Source of the DNA: an uncultured Novosphingobium sp.
Lineage (GTDB): Bacteria > Pseudomonadota > Alphaproteobacteria > Sphingomonadales > Sphingomonadaceae
Length of the DNA: 50,052 nt
Reading direction: 5' to 3'
Assembly (NCBI GenBank): GCA_946886365.1
Contig: CAMPIM010000011.1
Span: 1-50,052, forward strand
The number at the start of each line of letters is the position of its first letter. Position 1 is the first letter of the stretch. The notes beneath the pieces are model-generated. The model was not told where the DNA came from and ran no database searches. It worked only from the letters and a program-made list of their open reading frames with translations. Made by a program: the position numbers and the translations under genes. Below, in pieces: positions 1 to 7,140 of the stretch.

Positions 1-101
1 GATGTACGTCTTGTGGGGAAGGTTTTGTGTTTAAGTGACACGATGGGGGGTTGTGCAACCATTTACGAAACCATTGGCAAAAAAAAGCTCCGGTTGAAAA
101 T

Positions 102-115
102 AAACAATCTTGTTT
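102..115. promoter_or_regulatory. Palindrome upstream of the RND efflux operon, possible operator
   Basis: A perfect inverted repeat, AAACAA-TC-TTGTTT, lies about 55 bases before the likely start of the first efflux gene, in the only AT-rich part of the leader. Such sites often bind TetR-type repressors, and a TetR gene lies at the far end of the efflux operon (6335-6985). That this regulator binds here is inference. I see no convincing -35/-10 pair around it. Confidence 0.35.
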
Positions 116-170
116 CTTTTTGTCGCCGCGCTATCCGTGTCGCTGTCGATCAAGGTTGGAGTCATTCCGC

Positions 171-1628
171 TTGCCGCTTTCTGGCCCGCGCCGTTCCTCG
201 TTTATGCTCTGTGCGCTGCTGTCGGCCTGCGCGCCGTCGATCGAACTCGCGCGCCCCAGGATCGCGTTGCCCGAGCGGTTCGAAGCGGCACCGGCCCCGG
301 CCGCCGAGGAAAGGCTGGACCGCTGGTGGAGCCGTTTCAACGATGCACAACTTTCCGCATTTGTGGAACAGGCGCTGGCGCAGAATACCGACGCCCGGTC
401 AGCCTATTTCCGGCTGCGCGAGGCGCGCGCGATTCGCGATCAATCGTTGTCGCAGCGCCTGCCGACAGGCGCCATCAGCGGATCGGCCAAGATACAGGAT
501 GGCAGCCAGCTGTCGGGAACCGATCTGTTCGGGTCCACCGCGCGCAGTGACAACCAGTCGCTGGCCTTCAGCCCCAGCTGGGAACTCGACCTGTTCGGCA
601 GGCTGGGCGCGATCGGGCAAGGGGCGCGGGCGACCTATGTGGCGGCGGCCTATGATTATCATGCGGCTCGCTTGAGCCTGGCCGCCGATGTCGCGAGCGC
701 GCTGTTCGAGGCGCGAGGGCTGGCTGTCCAACGCGACGACGCGCAGGAGGGGCTGCGGATCGCGAGAGAATTGGAGCGAGCCTCGCAGCTCGGCCGGGAT
801 CGCGGGCTGGTGGCGGCTTCGGAAACGGCTCGGCTGGAAGGCGACGCAGCAACGGCGCAGGCAGAGCTGACGCGGATCGAGACGGCGCTGCGAAATGCCA
901 AGCGGTCATTGCTGGTCCTGATCGGAACGCCGGACGCCCCGACCGATAGCCTGCCGATAGAGGCGCGGCTCGACATGGCGCCGCCGGTCCCGCCGCTGCT
1001 GCCCGCGACGCTGCTGACGCGGCGGCCCGATATATTGGCCGCCGAGGCGCGGGTCACGGCAGCGACGAGCGCCGTCAAGGTCGACAGGCTGGCGCTGTTC
1101 CCCCGCTTCACGCTTCAGGGCAATGGCAGCATCAACCGGACGTCCGGGGTGGCGGGCGGCGTTTCGAGCCTCTGGTCCATCGCCGCCGGATTGAGCCTGC
1201 CGGTCCTGGACCGCACCCGCCTGATGGCGCAATTGCGCGCGACGGAGGCGCAGGGCGAACGCGCCGTGGTGAGCTATGAGGCGGCGGTGCAGGCGGCCTT
1301 CCGGGATGCCGACATCGCGCTGGCTCTTGTCGCCGCCGACCGGGTGCGGCTTGCCGACCTCAGCCTTGCCGAGGAACGGGCGCGCTTTGCGTTTGATGCC
1401 GGGCGCAAGGGCTATCGCGCGGGCCTGATCGACCTTACCACGCTGATCCAGTCGGAACAGACATGGCGCGCGGCACGCCGGGCGCTCACCAACGCGCGGA
1501 CACAGGCGTTGGGCAATGCCGTTGGCGCGTTCCGTGCGCTGGGCGGCGGGTGGAGCCCGGATGATCCCGCGACGGCGCCTGAACAGCCGCCGGTCGCCCT
1601 GCCTATTCAATCCAAGGAAATGCCGTGA
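171..1628 (+). CDS. RND efflux outer-membrane factor, NodT/OprM-type lipoprotein
   Basis: Outer-membrane channel of a tripartite efflux pump: it forms a trimeric beta-barrel plus periplasmic tunnel that receives substrates from the adaptor and pump encoded next. A lipoprotein signal is visible, with an arginine pair followed by a hydrophobic run ending in a lipobox (LLSAC). Two OEP repeats follow, including the conserved 'RRPDI' (arginine-arginine-proline-aspartate) segment near the middle and the pattern 'A-R-(A/T)-A-R-R-A-L' near the end. The start is uncertain. The open frame runs back to position 51, but the TTG at 171 has a GGAG about nine bases upstream and gives a normal signal peptide of a 485-residue protein. 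The ATG at 204 would leave a very short n-region. The stop overlaps the start of the adaptor gene (GTGA), indicating translational coupling. The family is clear, but the substrate is not. Confidence 0.88.
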   Translation: MPLSGPRRSSFMLCALLSACAPSIELARPRIALPERFEAAPAPAAEERLDRWWSRFNDAQLSAFVEQALAQNTDARSAYFRLREARAIRDQSLSQRLPTGAISGSAKIQDGSQLSGTDLFGSTARSDNQSLAFSPSWELDLFGRLGAIGQGARATYVAAAYDYHAARLSLAADVASALFEARGLAVQRDDAQEGLRIARELERASQLGRDRGLVAASETARLEGDAATAQAELTRIETALRNAKRSLLVLIGTPDAPTDSLPIEARLDMAPPVPPLLPATLLTRRPDILAAEARVTAATSAVKVDRLALFPRFTLQGNGSINRTSGVAGGVSSLWSIAAGLSLPVLDRTRLMAQLRATEAQGERAVVSYEAAVQAAFRDADIALALVAADRVRLADLSLAEERARFAFDAGRKGYRAGLIDLTTLIQSEQTWRAARRALTNARTQALGNAVGAFRALGGGWSPDDPATAPEQPPVALPIQSKEMP

Positions 1629-2704
1629 CCTTCAAGCCGCGTCCCCTTGCCATGGCGCTTCCCCTCGTCCTGCTGCTTGCCGCCTGCGGTAGTGGCAAGG
1701 ATGCGGCGAAGGAGCCGCCGCCGCCGACAGTGACGGTGGCCATGGTCGATCATCGAGCGCTGGAAGGGGGCCTGAGCGCCTCGGGCCGCCTGATCCCGCG
1801 CGAGGAAGTGGCGGTCGCGCCGGAGCTTTCGGGCTATCGCATCGCCCGCGTGCTGGTGGAAGAGGATGCCAAGGTGGGCGCTGGACAGGTACTGGCGGTG
1901 CTGGACGATACGCTGCTGCGTTCGCAAATCGATCAGGCGCGCGCGCAGTTGAGCCAGCAGCAGGTCGCCTATGAGCGAGCTCGAATGGATGCTGGCCGTG
2001 TGGCGGGCCTCGACAATCAGGGCGTGCTGTCGCAGGAGGCGATAGACCAGCGGCGCATCGCCGCGCGATCGGCGCAGGCCGCCGTGGGCGTTGCAAAGGC
2101 GCAGCTTGACGACCTGCTGACCCGCCAGAGCCGGTTGATCATACGATCGCCCGTGGCGGGACGCGTCCTCCAGCGATCCGCGCGTCCGGGCGAGCCATCC
2201 GCATCGGGCACGGTGCTGTTCACCATCGCGCGCGACGATCTGGTCGAACTGGACGCCGAAGTTGCGGAAGCCGCCATGGGAACGCTGTCCATCGGTGATC
2301 CTGCGACGGTCACATTGGCGTCGGGAACCAGGCTGTCGGGCAAGATCAGACTGCTGGGCGCGCGTGTCGATAATCAGACAGGGCTTTCGAGCGCGCGCAT
2401 CGCTTTGCCGGTTAACCCGCAATTGCGGCCCGGCGGATTTGCCAAGGCGGAGTTCGTCAAAGCCAGCGGCACCGTGTTGGCCGCGCCCGAAGCCGCGGTG
2501 CATTATGATGCCGACGGCGCCTATATGCTGTTGCTCGACAAGGCCGACCGGGTCCATCGCGCTTCGGTGCGGACAGGGCGGCGCGCGGGCGGCATGGTTG
2601 AGATATTGAGCGGCGCGAAGCCCGGCGTGCGAGCCGTGCTGGGCGGCGGCGCTTTCCTGCTGGAGGGTGACCGGGTGCGGATCGCCGCTGGCAGGGGCAA
2701 GTAA
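1625..2704 (+). CDS. RND efflux periplasmic adaptor (HlyD/AcrA-type membrane fusion protein), lipoprotein
   Basis: Periplasmic adaptor linking the inner-membrane pump to the outer-membrane channel. The first 20 residues form a lipoprotein signal ending in the lipobox LLAAC, so the protein should be anchored by a lipidated cysteine. Then come a split lipoyl/biotinyl-like domain ('V-x-x-G-x-x-L-x-x-L-D-D' around residues 80-95 and 'I-R-S-P-V-A-G-R-V' around 175), an alpha-helical hairpin rich in Q, A and R between them, and a beta-barrel domain. At 359 residues it is a normal family size. It starts at GTG 1625, overlapping the previous stop by four bases, and ends two bases before the pump gene, so the three genes form one operon. 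Substrate specificity cannot be read from the sequence. Confidence 0.9.
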   Translation: MTFKPRPLAMALPLVLLLAACGSGKDAAKEPPPPTVTVAMVDHRALEGGLSASGRLIPREEVAVAPELSGYRIARVLVEEDAKVGAGQVLAVLDDTLLRSQIDQARAQLSQQQVAYERARMDAGRVAGLDNQGVLSQEAIDQRRIAARSAQAAVGVAKAQLDDLLTRQSRLIIRSPVAGRVLQRSARPGEPSASGTVLFTIARDDLVELDAEVAEAAMGTLSIGDPATVTLASGTRLSGKIRLLGARVDNQTGLSSARIALPVNPQLRPGGFAKAEFVKASGTVLAAPEAAVHYDADGAYMLLLDKADRVHRASVRTGRRAGGMVEILSGAKPGVRAVLGGGAFLLEGDRVRIAAGRGK

Positions 2705-2706
2705 CC

Positions 2707-5700
2707 ATGCGTATTTCCGCCTGGGCCATCCGCAATCCGATCCCGGTCGTTTCGCTGTTCATCCTGCTGACGATCGCGGGGATCGTGGCGTATGTCGGTC
2801 TGCCCATAAAGCAGTTCCCCAACGTCAACTTCCCCGTCGTCAGCGTGACGGTGACGCAAAACGGCGCGGCACCCAGCGAAGTCGAGAACCAGATCACCCG
2901 ACCGATCGAAAATGCGCTGAGCAGCGTCGCCGGGGTCAAGCATATCAGTTCGACGGCCGTGCTGGGATCGTCCACGACGACGGTCGAGTTCGAACTGCAC
3001 AGCGACATGCAGAAGGCGACGGACGATGTCCGTACCGCCGTGGAGCGCGCGCGCATCGATTTGCCACCGGGGATCGACCCGCCGCTGGTGCAGCGACTGG
3101 ACATCGATGCCGCGCCCATTCTGACGTACGCGGTGAGCGCGCCCGCGATGGGCAACACGGAATTGTCGCGCTTCGTCGACAAGATGGTCACTCGCGCATT
3201 GCAGGCCCAACAAGGCGTGGCGCAGGTTCACCGCATCGGCGGCGCGGATCGGGAAATCAACATCGTGCTGGACGCGCAGCGCATGGCGGCACGGGGCGTG
3301 ACGGCGCCGCAGGTGAACAACGCGCTCGCCGCGTTCCACAGCGACGATCCGGGTGGCCGTGCCGATGTGGGCGCGGTCGAACAGACGATCCGTGTTCTCG
3401 GCTCATCCATGACCATCGACAGGTTGCGCGACCTGGCGATCCCGGTTCAGGGGCGTTATGTCCGCCTGGGCGACATTGCCGAGATTGGCGATGGCGCGGC
3501 CGAACAGCGCGGGTTTGCGCGGTTGGACGGCAGGCCCGTGACCGCGATCCAGATCAGCAAGACGCGCGAAGCGAGCGACATCAGTGTCGAGGACCGGGCG
3601 GTCAAGGCGATAGCCCAGATTCAGGCCGAGCATCCGGGCGTCACCTTCACCAAGCTGGTGTCCACGGTGGATTCCACGCGGCGGACCTTTGCATCGACCC
3701 AGCATGTGCTGATCGAGGGCATTTTTCTGGCGGTGATCGTGGTCTATCTGTTCCTGCGCAACTGGCGCGCGACGATCATCGCGGCGGTGGCCATGCCGCT
3801 CTCCCTCATCCCCACTTTCGTCTTGATGTCGGCTATGGGGTTCAGCCTCAACAGCATCACGCTGCTGGCGCTGACATTGGTGATCGGCATCCTGGTCGAT
3901 GACGCGATCGTGGAGGTCGAGAATATCGAGAAGCGGATCGAGACCGGCGAGACGCCCTATCGCGCCGCGTTGATCGGCGCGGATGCCATCGGTCTGGCCG
4001 TGATCGCGACGACTGCGACGATCATCGCTGTGTTCGCGCCGGTCTCGCTGATTCCGGGGCAGGCGGGGCAGTTTTTCCGCGAGTTCGGTTTGACCGTGGC
4101 TGTCGCCGTGCTCTTCTCGCTGGTCGTGGCGCGTTTGTTGACCCCGCTGATGGCGGCCTATTTTCTCGTGCCGCTCAAGGATCGGGTGCATCGGGAAAAG
4201 CGGCCGGTCAATCCGATTTACGGCCGCATATTGGATTGGGCCTTGGCCCACCGCTGGATGACGATGGCGATCGGTGGCGGAATTTTCCTTCTGTCCCTTC
4301 TGTTGGCGAGCCTTACCCCGGTGGGATTCCAGCCGGTTGGCAATCCGGGCTATCTCTACATCGCGGTGCAGGGTCCGCCCGGCGCGACGCGTGAGGACAT
4401 GGCGCGGGCGGTCAACGACGCGACCCGCATGCTGTCGGCGGAGCCCGCTGTGGAACGGGTCTTTGCCCAGGTGGGGTCAACGTCCGGCGGCTTCAGCGCG
4501 GGCGACGATATGCGCACGGGAACGCTGACCGTGGTGCTGAAACATGATCGCGACGTCACGACGGACGAGTTCCGGCAGATCATAAGGCCGAAATTGCGCG
4601 ATATTCCGGACGTGCGCCTGTCCAATCAGGGCACGTTCGGTTCGGCTGGCGTCAACATCGTGCTGGCCGGGGAGGATGGACAGGCGTTGGAGCGCACGCA
4701 AATCGAACTGTTGCGGCAGATGCGCAACGTGCGGTCGATTTCCGACCCCCGCCCTGCGCCGCCGCCCGCAGGCCCGGAGTTGATCGTGACGCCCCGGCCG
4801 GAGGAGGCGTCGCGCCTTAACGTCGATAGCCGGACGCTGGCCCAGGCGCTGCGCATCGCGACTATTGGCGACATCGATGCCAGCGTGGCGAAATATTCGG
4901 ATGGCGACGAACGCGTGCCGATCCGCGTCCGCCTGCCCGAAGGATCGCGTCAGGATCTGGAAACGATCGCGAACCTGCGTGTGCCGACCATTGATGGGCA
5001 GACGACGCCCTTGTCGGCGGTTGCGGATATCCGGTTCAAGGCGGGGCCGGGCAAGATCGTGCGCTATGACCGGGAGCGGCGCGTGTCGGTGGAGGCGGAT
5101 CTGATCGCCGGGCGGACATTGGGTCAGGCTTTGCAGGAAGTGAACGCGTTGCCGGTCATGCGTAACCTGCCCGACGGGGTCCAGGAAGCGAAGACGGGCG
5201 ATTCGGAAGCGATGTCCGAGCTGTTTGGCGGCTTCATGCTGGCGATCGTGGGGGGTATCGGGCTGACCTTTTCGGTGCTGGTGCTGCTGTTCAAGGGCTT
5301 CTTCAAACCGGTGGTCATTCTGGCCGCGCTTCCGCTGTCGCTGCTGGGTGCCTTTGCTGCACTGACGCTGTTCGGCAAGACGCTGGATCTGCCCGCGATG
5401 ATCGGCCTGCTAATGCTGCTTGGCCTATGCGCGAAAAATTCGATCCTGCTAGTGGAATTTGCGATCGAGGAGGAGCGGGCGGGGACGCCGATGACGGAGG
5501 CGCTGCGCAATGCATGCCGCGAACGTGCGCGACCGATCGTCATGACGACGGTGGCGATGGCGGCGGGCATGCTGCCGACGGCGTTGGGCATTGGCGAAGG
5601 CGCGGAATTTCGCCAGCCGATGGCGCTGGCGGTGATCGGCGGCCTCATCACCTCAACGGCGTTGTCGCTGATCTTCGTGCCGGTGATCTATGAGATTGTC

Positions 5701-5787
5701 GAAAGCATCGAAAGGTGGATCGCGCCAAGGGCCGCGCGTCTGGTGACGCCGCGTCAGCCGGGGGATGACGATCCTTTTCCCATATGA
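2707..5787 (+). CDS. RND efflux pump inner-membrane permease (AcrB/MdtB superfamily, HAE1-like)
   Basis: Proton-driven inner-membrane pump of about 1,026 residues, typical for the AcrB/MexB/MdtB group. N-terminal helix 'W-A-I-R-N-P-I-P' is followed by the first porter domain, then helices TM2-6 with the proton-relay pair Asp398-Asp399 in 'G-I-L-V-D-D-A-I-V-x-V-E-N', the second porter half, and TM8-12 carrying the partner lysine Lys910 ('C-A-K-N-S-I-L-L-V-E'). The acidic/basic triad expected for proton transfer is therefore intact. The ATG at 2707 lies two bases after the adaptor stop. The gene is the last of the efflux operon and is followed by a strong terminator at 5881-5909. Likely substrates are hydrophobic drugs, solvents or plant phenolics, but nothing in the sequence selects among them. 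Confidence 0.93.
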   Translation: MRISAWAIRNPIPVVSLFILLTIAGIVAYVGLPIKQFPNVNFPVVSVTVTQNGAAPSEVENQITRPIENALSSVAGVKHISSTAVLGSSTTTVEFELHSDMQKATDDVRTAVERARIDLPPGIDPPLVQRLDIDAAPILTYAVSAPAMGNTELSRFVDKMVTRALQAQQGVAQVHRIGGADREINIVLDAQRMAARGVTAPQVNNALAAFHSDDPGGRADVGAVEQTIRVLGSSMTIDRLRDLAIPVQGRYVRLGDIAEIGDGAAEQRGFARLDGRPVTAIQISKTREASDISVEDRAVKAIAQIQAEHPGVTFTKLVSTVDSTRRTFASTQHVLIEGIFLAVIVVYLFLRNWRATIIAAVAMPLSLIPTFVLMSAMGFSLNSITLLALTLVIGILVDDAIVEVENIEKRIETGETPYRAALIGADAIGLAVIATTATIIAVFAPVSLIPGQAGQFFREFGLTVAVAVLFSLVVARLLTPLMAAYFLVPLKDRVHREKRPVNPIYGRILDWALAHRWMTMAIGGGIFLLSLLLASLTPVGFQPVGNPGYLYIAVQGPPGATREDMARAVNDATRMLSAEPAVERVFAQVGSTSGGFSAGDDMRTGTLTVVLKHDRDVTTDEFRQIIRPKLRDIPDVRLSNQGTFGSAGVNIVLAGEDGQALERTQIELLRQMRNVRSISDPRPAPPPAGPELIVTPRPEEASRLNVDSRTLAQALRIATIGDIDASVAKYSDGDERVPIRVRLPEGSRQDLETIANLRVPTIDGQTTPLSAVADIRFKAGPGKIVRYDRERRVSVEADLIAGRTLGQALQEVNALPVMRNLPDGVQEAKTGDSEAMSELFGGFMLAIVGGIGLTFSVLVLLFKGFFKPVVILAALPLSLLGAFAALTLFGKTLDLPAMIGLLMLLGLCAKNSILLVEFAIEEERAGTPMTEALRNACRERARPIVMTTVAMAAGMLPTALGIGEGAEFRQPMALAVIGGLITSTALSLIFVPVIYEIVESIERWIAPRAARLVTPRQPGDDDPFPI

Positions 5788-5817
5788 TGGAAATGTTGAC
5801 AGGCGCTCGCCGGTCGC

Positions 5818-5846
5818 TTGACTTATCGAACATGCATGTTCAATTA
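5818..5846 (+). promoter_or_regulatory. Possible promoter containing a perfect 14-bp palindrome
   Basis: TTGACT (5818-5823) and CAATTA (5841-5846) are spaced 17 bases apart. The spacer contains the perfect palindrome GAACATGCATGTTC (5828-5841), which reaches the first base of the -10. An operator between -35 and -10 is classic for TetR-type repression, and a TetR gene sits 0.5 kb away. The -10 is poor, so the promoter is tentative; the palindrome itself is certain. Confidence 0.4.
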
Positions 5847-5852
5847 GGTGCG

Positions 5853-5909
5853 CCTTTTAGGCACTCTCCTACACCTACCTGGGCCGGCCACAAACCGGCC
5901 CTTTCTTTT
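5853..5909 (+). ncRNA. Candidate small RNA ending in a strong terminator
   Basis: From the expected start point of the putative promoter, the roughly 57-base transcript would contain a short imperfect hairpin around GCCTTTTAGGC and a single-stranded C/U-rich stretch (TCTCCTACACCTACCT) carrying CUCCU, which can pair with Shine-Dalgarno sequences. It would end with the terminator hairpin at 5881-5901 plus a T-rich tail. Hairpin, anti-SD loop and terminator is a common layout of alphaproteobacterial trans-acting sRNAs. There is no ORF here. It may equally be only the 3' end of the efflux operon. Confidence 0.3.
5881..5909 (+). terminator. Rho-independent terminator after the RND operon
   Basis: Perfect 7-bp stem GGGCCGG/CCGGCCC (5881-5887 with 5895-5901), loop of seven bases, followed by TTTCTTTT. 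It ends transcription of the efflux operon and of the candidate small RNA. Confidence 0.85.
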
Positions 5910-5935
5910 ATGTGGCGGTAGGGGTGCCCAACAGA

Positions 5936-5959
5936 AAAAGGGCGCTTGCGCGCCCTTTT
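5936..5959. terminator. Bidirectional-looking terminator hairpin
   Basis: AAAAGGGCGC (5936-5945) pairs perfectly with GCGCCCTTTT (5950-5959) around a four-base loop. The A-run and T-run on either side make it work on both strands. It lies 27 bases after the stop of the minus-strand gene at 5987-6274, so its main role is probably to end that gene. Confidence 0.8.
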
Positions 5960-5986
5960 CCCTCAATAATGCCTGAGCTTTTGCCG

Positions 5987-6274
5987 TTAGGGCAGCTTGG
6001 CCAGATCGGCGTCGATCGCCGCCAGACGGGCGTCGGTGACATCGTCAGGCGCATATTGCTGAATCGCCTTCAGCGTCATGGCGCGGGCCATGTCGACCTG
6101 ATCATTGCTGGTCATGCCGGGAATATACTTCTCGACAATCGCCTTGGCAGCGGGGTTGTCGAGCAGGACACCCAGTTCGGTGTCGGCAGAGGTGTACTTG
6201 GCGGTAGCAGCAGTTTCCGCCAGCGCCGGAGTGGCGAGCGACAGAGCAGCGGCAGCAAGAATCAAAAATCGCAT
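5987..6274 (-). CDS. Small exported protein of unknown function (95 aa)
   Basis: I do not recognise a named family. Residues 1-19 form a clear Sec signal peptide (positively charged start, alanine/leucine core, cleavage after 'ALA'). The mature part of about 75 residues is acidic, alanine-rich and free of cysteine and transmembrane segments. It contains 'L-L-D-N-P-A-A-K-A-I-V-E-K-Y-I-P-G' followed by two likely helices, suggesting a small soluble helical periplasmic protein. It is a single-gene unit, with its own terminator at 5936-5959 and the TetR gene upstream 60 bases away on the same strand. The coding call rests on the signal peptide, start context and terminator. Confidence 0.7.
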   Translation of the reverse strand: MRFLILAAAALSLATPALAETAATAKYTSADTELGVLLDNPAAKAIVEKYIPGMTSNDQVDMARAMTLKAIQQYAPDDVTDARLAAIDADLAKLP

Positions 6275-6334
6275 GGAACAGGATCCTCCGTTTGTGATAT
6301 TTCCTATATCGCACGATGTCGTGCTAAATTCAAG

Positions 6335-6985
6335 TCACCAGCTTTTGCGGGCCGCCATCAAAAGATCGACGGTTTTCCGGGCGGCGCCTAACAGTTCGGC
6401 TTCGACGATCGGACCGGCGCTGCTTTCCTGCAATTCCCACCCGGTGATGGCGGCTACAAGCTGTCGAGCGATCGCGGACGGGTCGCGGGCAGGAATGCCG
6501 TCGCGCAGGGCGGCTTGGCTGATGTCGTCGCTGATGAGGCGCACGATGTAGAGATAGCCTGCTTCATACATGGCGCGGGCGAGTTCGGGGAAGCGTTCAC
6601 GATTGGCGAGCGTCAAGAGCTGGAACGCGTGCACTTCCCGCTGAAGCAGCGACCGCGCGATGACTTGCGCGTGATGGTGGAGGCGTTCGGCAATGTCATC
6701 GGTCAGCAGATGATCCTGGCTTGCCGATATAAGCGACCATTGCTTGACGCGATCATGGATGACGGTCGTGAACAACGCTTCCTTCGAGGGATAGCGGGCG
6801 TAAAGCGTGCCCTTGGAAACGCCGGTAGCCGCAGCGATATTTTCCATCGCCACGCCGTCATAACCCTGGTCCAGGAACATCCGGGTGGCGGTGGCCAAGA
6901 TGGCGCGATCGATCGCGGCGACCTGTTTCGCGTCGGGTCGGCCCCGTTTTGGGGTGAATGCTTTCTCGGTCTTTGTAGCTGGCAT
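6335..6985 (-). CDS. TetR/AcrR family transcriptional repressor
   Basis: 216-residue one-component regulator. The N-terminal helix-turn-helix is visible around residues 25-70, with the signature 'A-A-T-G-V-S-K-G-T-L-Y-A-R-Y-P-S-K-E-A-L-F'. The C-terminal part is a variable all-helical ligand-binding and dimerisation domain ending in a TetR_C-like segment. The basic, lysine/arginine-rich N-terminus precedes the DNA-binding domain. It lies between the RND efflux operon and the glycosidase operon and is divergent from the latter by about 155 bases. TetR genes next to RND pumps usually repress them, and palindromes at 102-115 and 5828-5841 are candidate targets. Control of the GH3 operon is also possible. 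Confidence 0.9.
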   Translation of the reverse strand: MPATKTEKAFTPKRGRPDAKQVAAIDRAILATATRMFLDQGYDGVAMENIAAATGVSKGTLYARYPSKEALFTTVIHDRVKQWSLISASQDHLLTDDIAERLHHHAQVIARSLLQREVHAFQLLTLANRERFPELARAMYEAGYLYIVRLISDDISQAALRDGIPARDPSAIARQLVAAITGWELQESSAGPIVEAELLGAARKTVDLLMAARKSW

Positions 6986-7140
6986 GACCGCATCTCTGAC
7001 TCAAGCCATGGGCGGAAGCAATGGCCTTCTGAAATAAATCGAACGACACCGATCGAATATTGACGTGTGCGCTCCTGGAACGTAAGAAGGTAAACTGCCG
7101 ACAATCGGAAAATGTCCCCCCAGCGGAGAGGCTGCACATC

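Noticed and set aside
57..75. Direct repeat AACCATT (57-63 and 69-75) in the leader of the efflux operon
   Set aside because: Only two short copies with a 12-base period and no known binding family suggested; could easily be chance.
51..203. N-terminal extension of the outer-membrane factor from ATG 51
   Set aside because: The extra residues lack signal-peptide or coding character and would bury the lipoprotein signal; a start at TTG 171 or ATG 204 fits better.
2521..4251. Minus-strand open frames opposite the RND pump gene (272 and 282 aa)
   Set aside because: Low-complexity Arg/Asp/His-rich sequences without motifs; the pump gene on the plus strand explains the region.
7060..7140. TTGACG at 7060-7065 as the -35 of the GH3 operon promoter
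   Set aside because: The hexamer 17 bases downstream (TAAGAA) matches only three of six -10 positions; no confident promoter can be stated.
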